NCBI GenBank assembly: GCA_016791475.1
Contig: JAEUWI010000011.1
Location: 1-64,000 of the forward strand
Direction of reading: 5' to 3'
From: Candidatus Hydrogenedentota bacterium
GTDB taxonomy: Bacteria > Hydrogenedentota > Hydrogenedentia > Hydrogenedentales > JAEUWI01
DNA length: 64,000 nucleotides
The notes below the pieces were generated by a model. It worked only from the letters and a program-made list of their open reading frames with translations, was not told the DNA's origin and searched no databases. This document shows positions 60,352 through 64,000 of this stretch, one piece after another; the first letter of the stretch is position 1; every line of letters begins with the position of its first letter. Made by a program: the position numbers and the translations under genes.

Positions 60352-60652
60352 TTATTCATCCGGAAGGGCCGGACGAAGAACCGCCAGGCTCCCCGGCGCT
60401 TCAAGAACCACAAGGTTTTGACGTAAGCCATTTGTCGCCGCATGGATTCGAGGATGAGCACATCGGTCCTGACCATCTTCCGGCATGATCTCGACAAGTT
60501 CGATGGCGTTCAGCAAGCCATCTGGACCCCACATTTTTTTGAAGCGATTTTACAAGGGTCGAATTGATGGCGGAAAGCATTCGGACCAGGATCGCGCCCA
60601 CTCCAAGGAGAAAAAGTCCGAACAGTACGCTGAGAACGCCGAGTAGCCACAT
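60352..60652 (-). pseudogene. Small membrane-anchored protein split by a frameshift at an A7 tract
   Basis: ATG 60652 has a consensus AGGAGG eight bases upstream and encodes a clear membrane helix (MWLLGVLSVLFGLFLLGVGA) and a helix ending KSLQKN. At the seven-A run (60534-60540 on the plus strand as T) the frame turns into an unconvincing tail, whereas a one-base shift continues as MWGPDGLLNAIELVEIMPED and ends with ALPDE. The joined product would be about 99 residues. It may be a real frameshift mutation, transcriptional slippage on A7, or a sequencing error. Confidence 0.45.
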
Positions 60653-60957
60653 CGCCCATCCTCCTGATGGGTTTCGGTCTCGGAAAGGTCGCTGCAGTAC
60701 AGCCGTGATTCCAGTCGTTCGCCGAGGGGCCGATCGGTACTTGTTTATATTGGAGTGGGCCCTCGTTTTATTTGGCCAAGACTGTCAGAAAACTGGCGTC
60801 AACGGCCTGATTGGGGCCGAAGCGCGACCCCACCGAGAACAACGATAGTATATAAAACGGCTATTGCGCATTTTCCTCTTTCGTGTTACTGTGATCTCCG
60901 CGTTCATTTCGGAGTGTTTGTCGCAGCCAATGCACCCATACTGGAGGAGTCACCGTT
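60653..60957. other. Intergenic region between divergent genes
   Basis: No gene. AT-rich tracts at 60845-60860 (GTATATAAAAC) and 60865-60895 could hold the promoter of the surface-protein gene at 60958, but no good -35/-10 pair is present. Confidence 0.35.
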
Positions 60958-63849
<2,892 letters not shown>

Positions 63850-63878
63850 TCAACGGCGAGGGCGTGTAGAATTGAATC

Positions 63879-63919
63879 GACGGCGGTCGGGCAGGCATCG
63901 AAGCCTCCCCGCCGCCGTC
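63879..63919. terminator. Terminator-like hairpin after the CHRD gene
   Basis: GACGGCGG and CCGCCGTC close a stem continued by GGG/CCC and AGGC/GCCT around a small loop, followed by ATTCGTTTCG. The U-tract is weak. Confidence 0.6.
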
Positions 63920-63955
63920 ATTCGTTTCGTGGACGCAAAATGCACATGCTCTCGC

Positions 63956-64000
63956 TCAACTTGCCGAGCTCAGCCGCGCGATGAGGGCCTCCACGGTGGC
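63956..64000 (-). CDS. Possible 3' end of a minus-strand gene (cut by window edge)
   Basis: The minus strand is open from the edge to TGA at 63956-63958, giving a helical-looking tail ATVEALIARLSSAS. It lies convergent to the CHRD gene behind the hairpin at 63879-63919. Too short to identify. Confidence 0.25.
   Translation of the reverse strand, partial: ATVEALIARLSSAS

Overview
The window is a GC-rich chromosomal segment (64 kb) from a diderm bacterium. Diderm status follows from the LptC/LptA/LptB lipopolysaccharide transport genes, a Wzm/Wzt polysaccharide exporter, periplasmic lipoproteins and a type IV pilin with its retraction ATPase PilT. PEP-CTERM proteins, cell-surface proteins with long Glu-Gly runs, a GH29 fucosidase and many 7-10 bp tandem intergenic repeats point to an uncultured environmental lineage. 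Candidatus Hydrogenedentota (formerly NKB19) or a PVC/FCB-like relative is my best guess; that is inference, since no rRNA or marker tree is available. No rRNA, tRNA, CRISPR array or intact insertion sequence was seen.

Layout, left to right. 1-10 kb: a cut-off transposase tail, a secreted GH29 alpha-L-fucosidase with a propeller-like N-terminus, a LytS-type hybrid histidine kinase, a PepSY membrane protein and an arsenic block (acr3, arsC, arsR). 10-20 kb: a PEP-CTERM protein, wecC/wecB (UDP-ManNAcA synthesis), pilT, then a four-gene respiratory operon of two cytochrome-bd-like membrane subunits (one carrying heme c), cytochrome b and a Rieske protein. 20-27 kb: a purple-acid-type phosphatase, an MFS exporter ending inside a heptamer repeat array, a phytanoyl-CoA dioxygenase-like protein and a DUF4139 protein. 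27-31 kb: nadC, coaX, lptC-like, lptA-like and lptB. 31-40 kb: a pilin behind a sigma-54 promoter, a LOG-family protein, a protein kinase, a deacetylase, a membrane/ankyrin fusion, and a leuA-type gene preceded by a Leu-rich leader peptide and an intrinsic terminator. 40-46 kb: a free Hpt domain, a 1371-residue surface protein and a trypsin-like protease. 46-53 kb: an uncharacterised toroid-like protein, a transglutaminase-like/TPR protein, a methyltransferase and the Wzm/Wzt exporter. 53-64 kb: a hydrolase, a Kv-type potassium channel, DUF72, a HAD phosphatase, an M32 carboxypeptidase, a sugar isomerase/epimerase-like protein, small membrane proteins and a six-CHRD-domain surface protein.

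The strongest points for follow-up are four. (1) The Rieske/cytochrome b/bd-like operon looks like a self-contained electron-transfer complex. (2) The leu leader has promoter, peptide and terminator all visible. (3) Two unrelated surface proteins share the same C-terminal module: a Glu-Gly run, an EF-hand pair, a Cys, an LGD-[VL]-FL hydrophobic segment and a basic end. This looks like an unnamed sorting or anchoring signal. (4) A family of 7-10 bp tandem-repeat hairpins lies between genes, two of which supply the stop codon of the neighbouring gene.

Regulation is visible in several places: sigma-70-like promoters with 16-17 bp spacers, CATATG-centred putative ArsR operators in the ars block, and strong bidirectional terminators between convergent genes.
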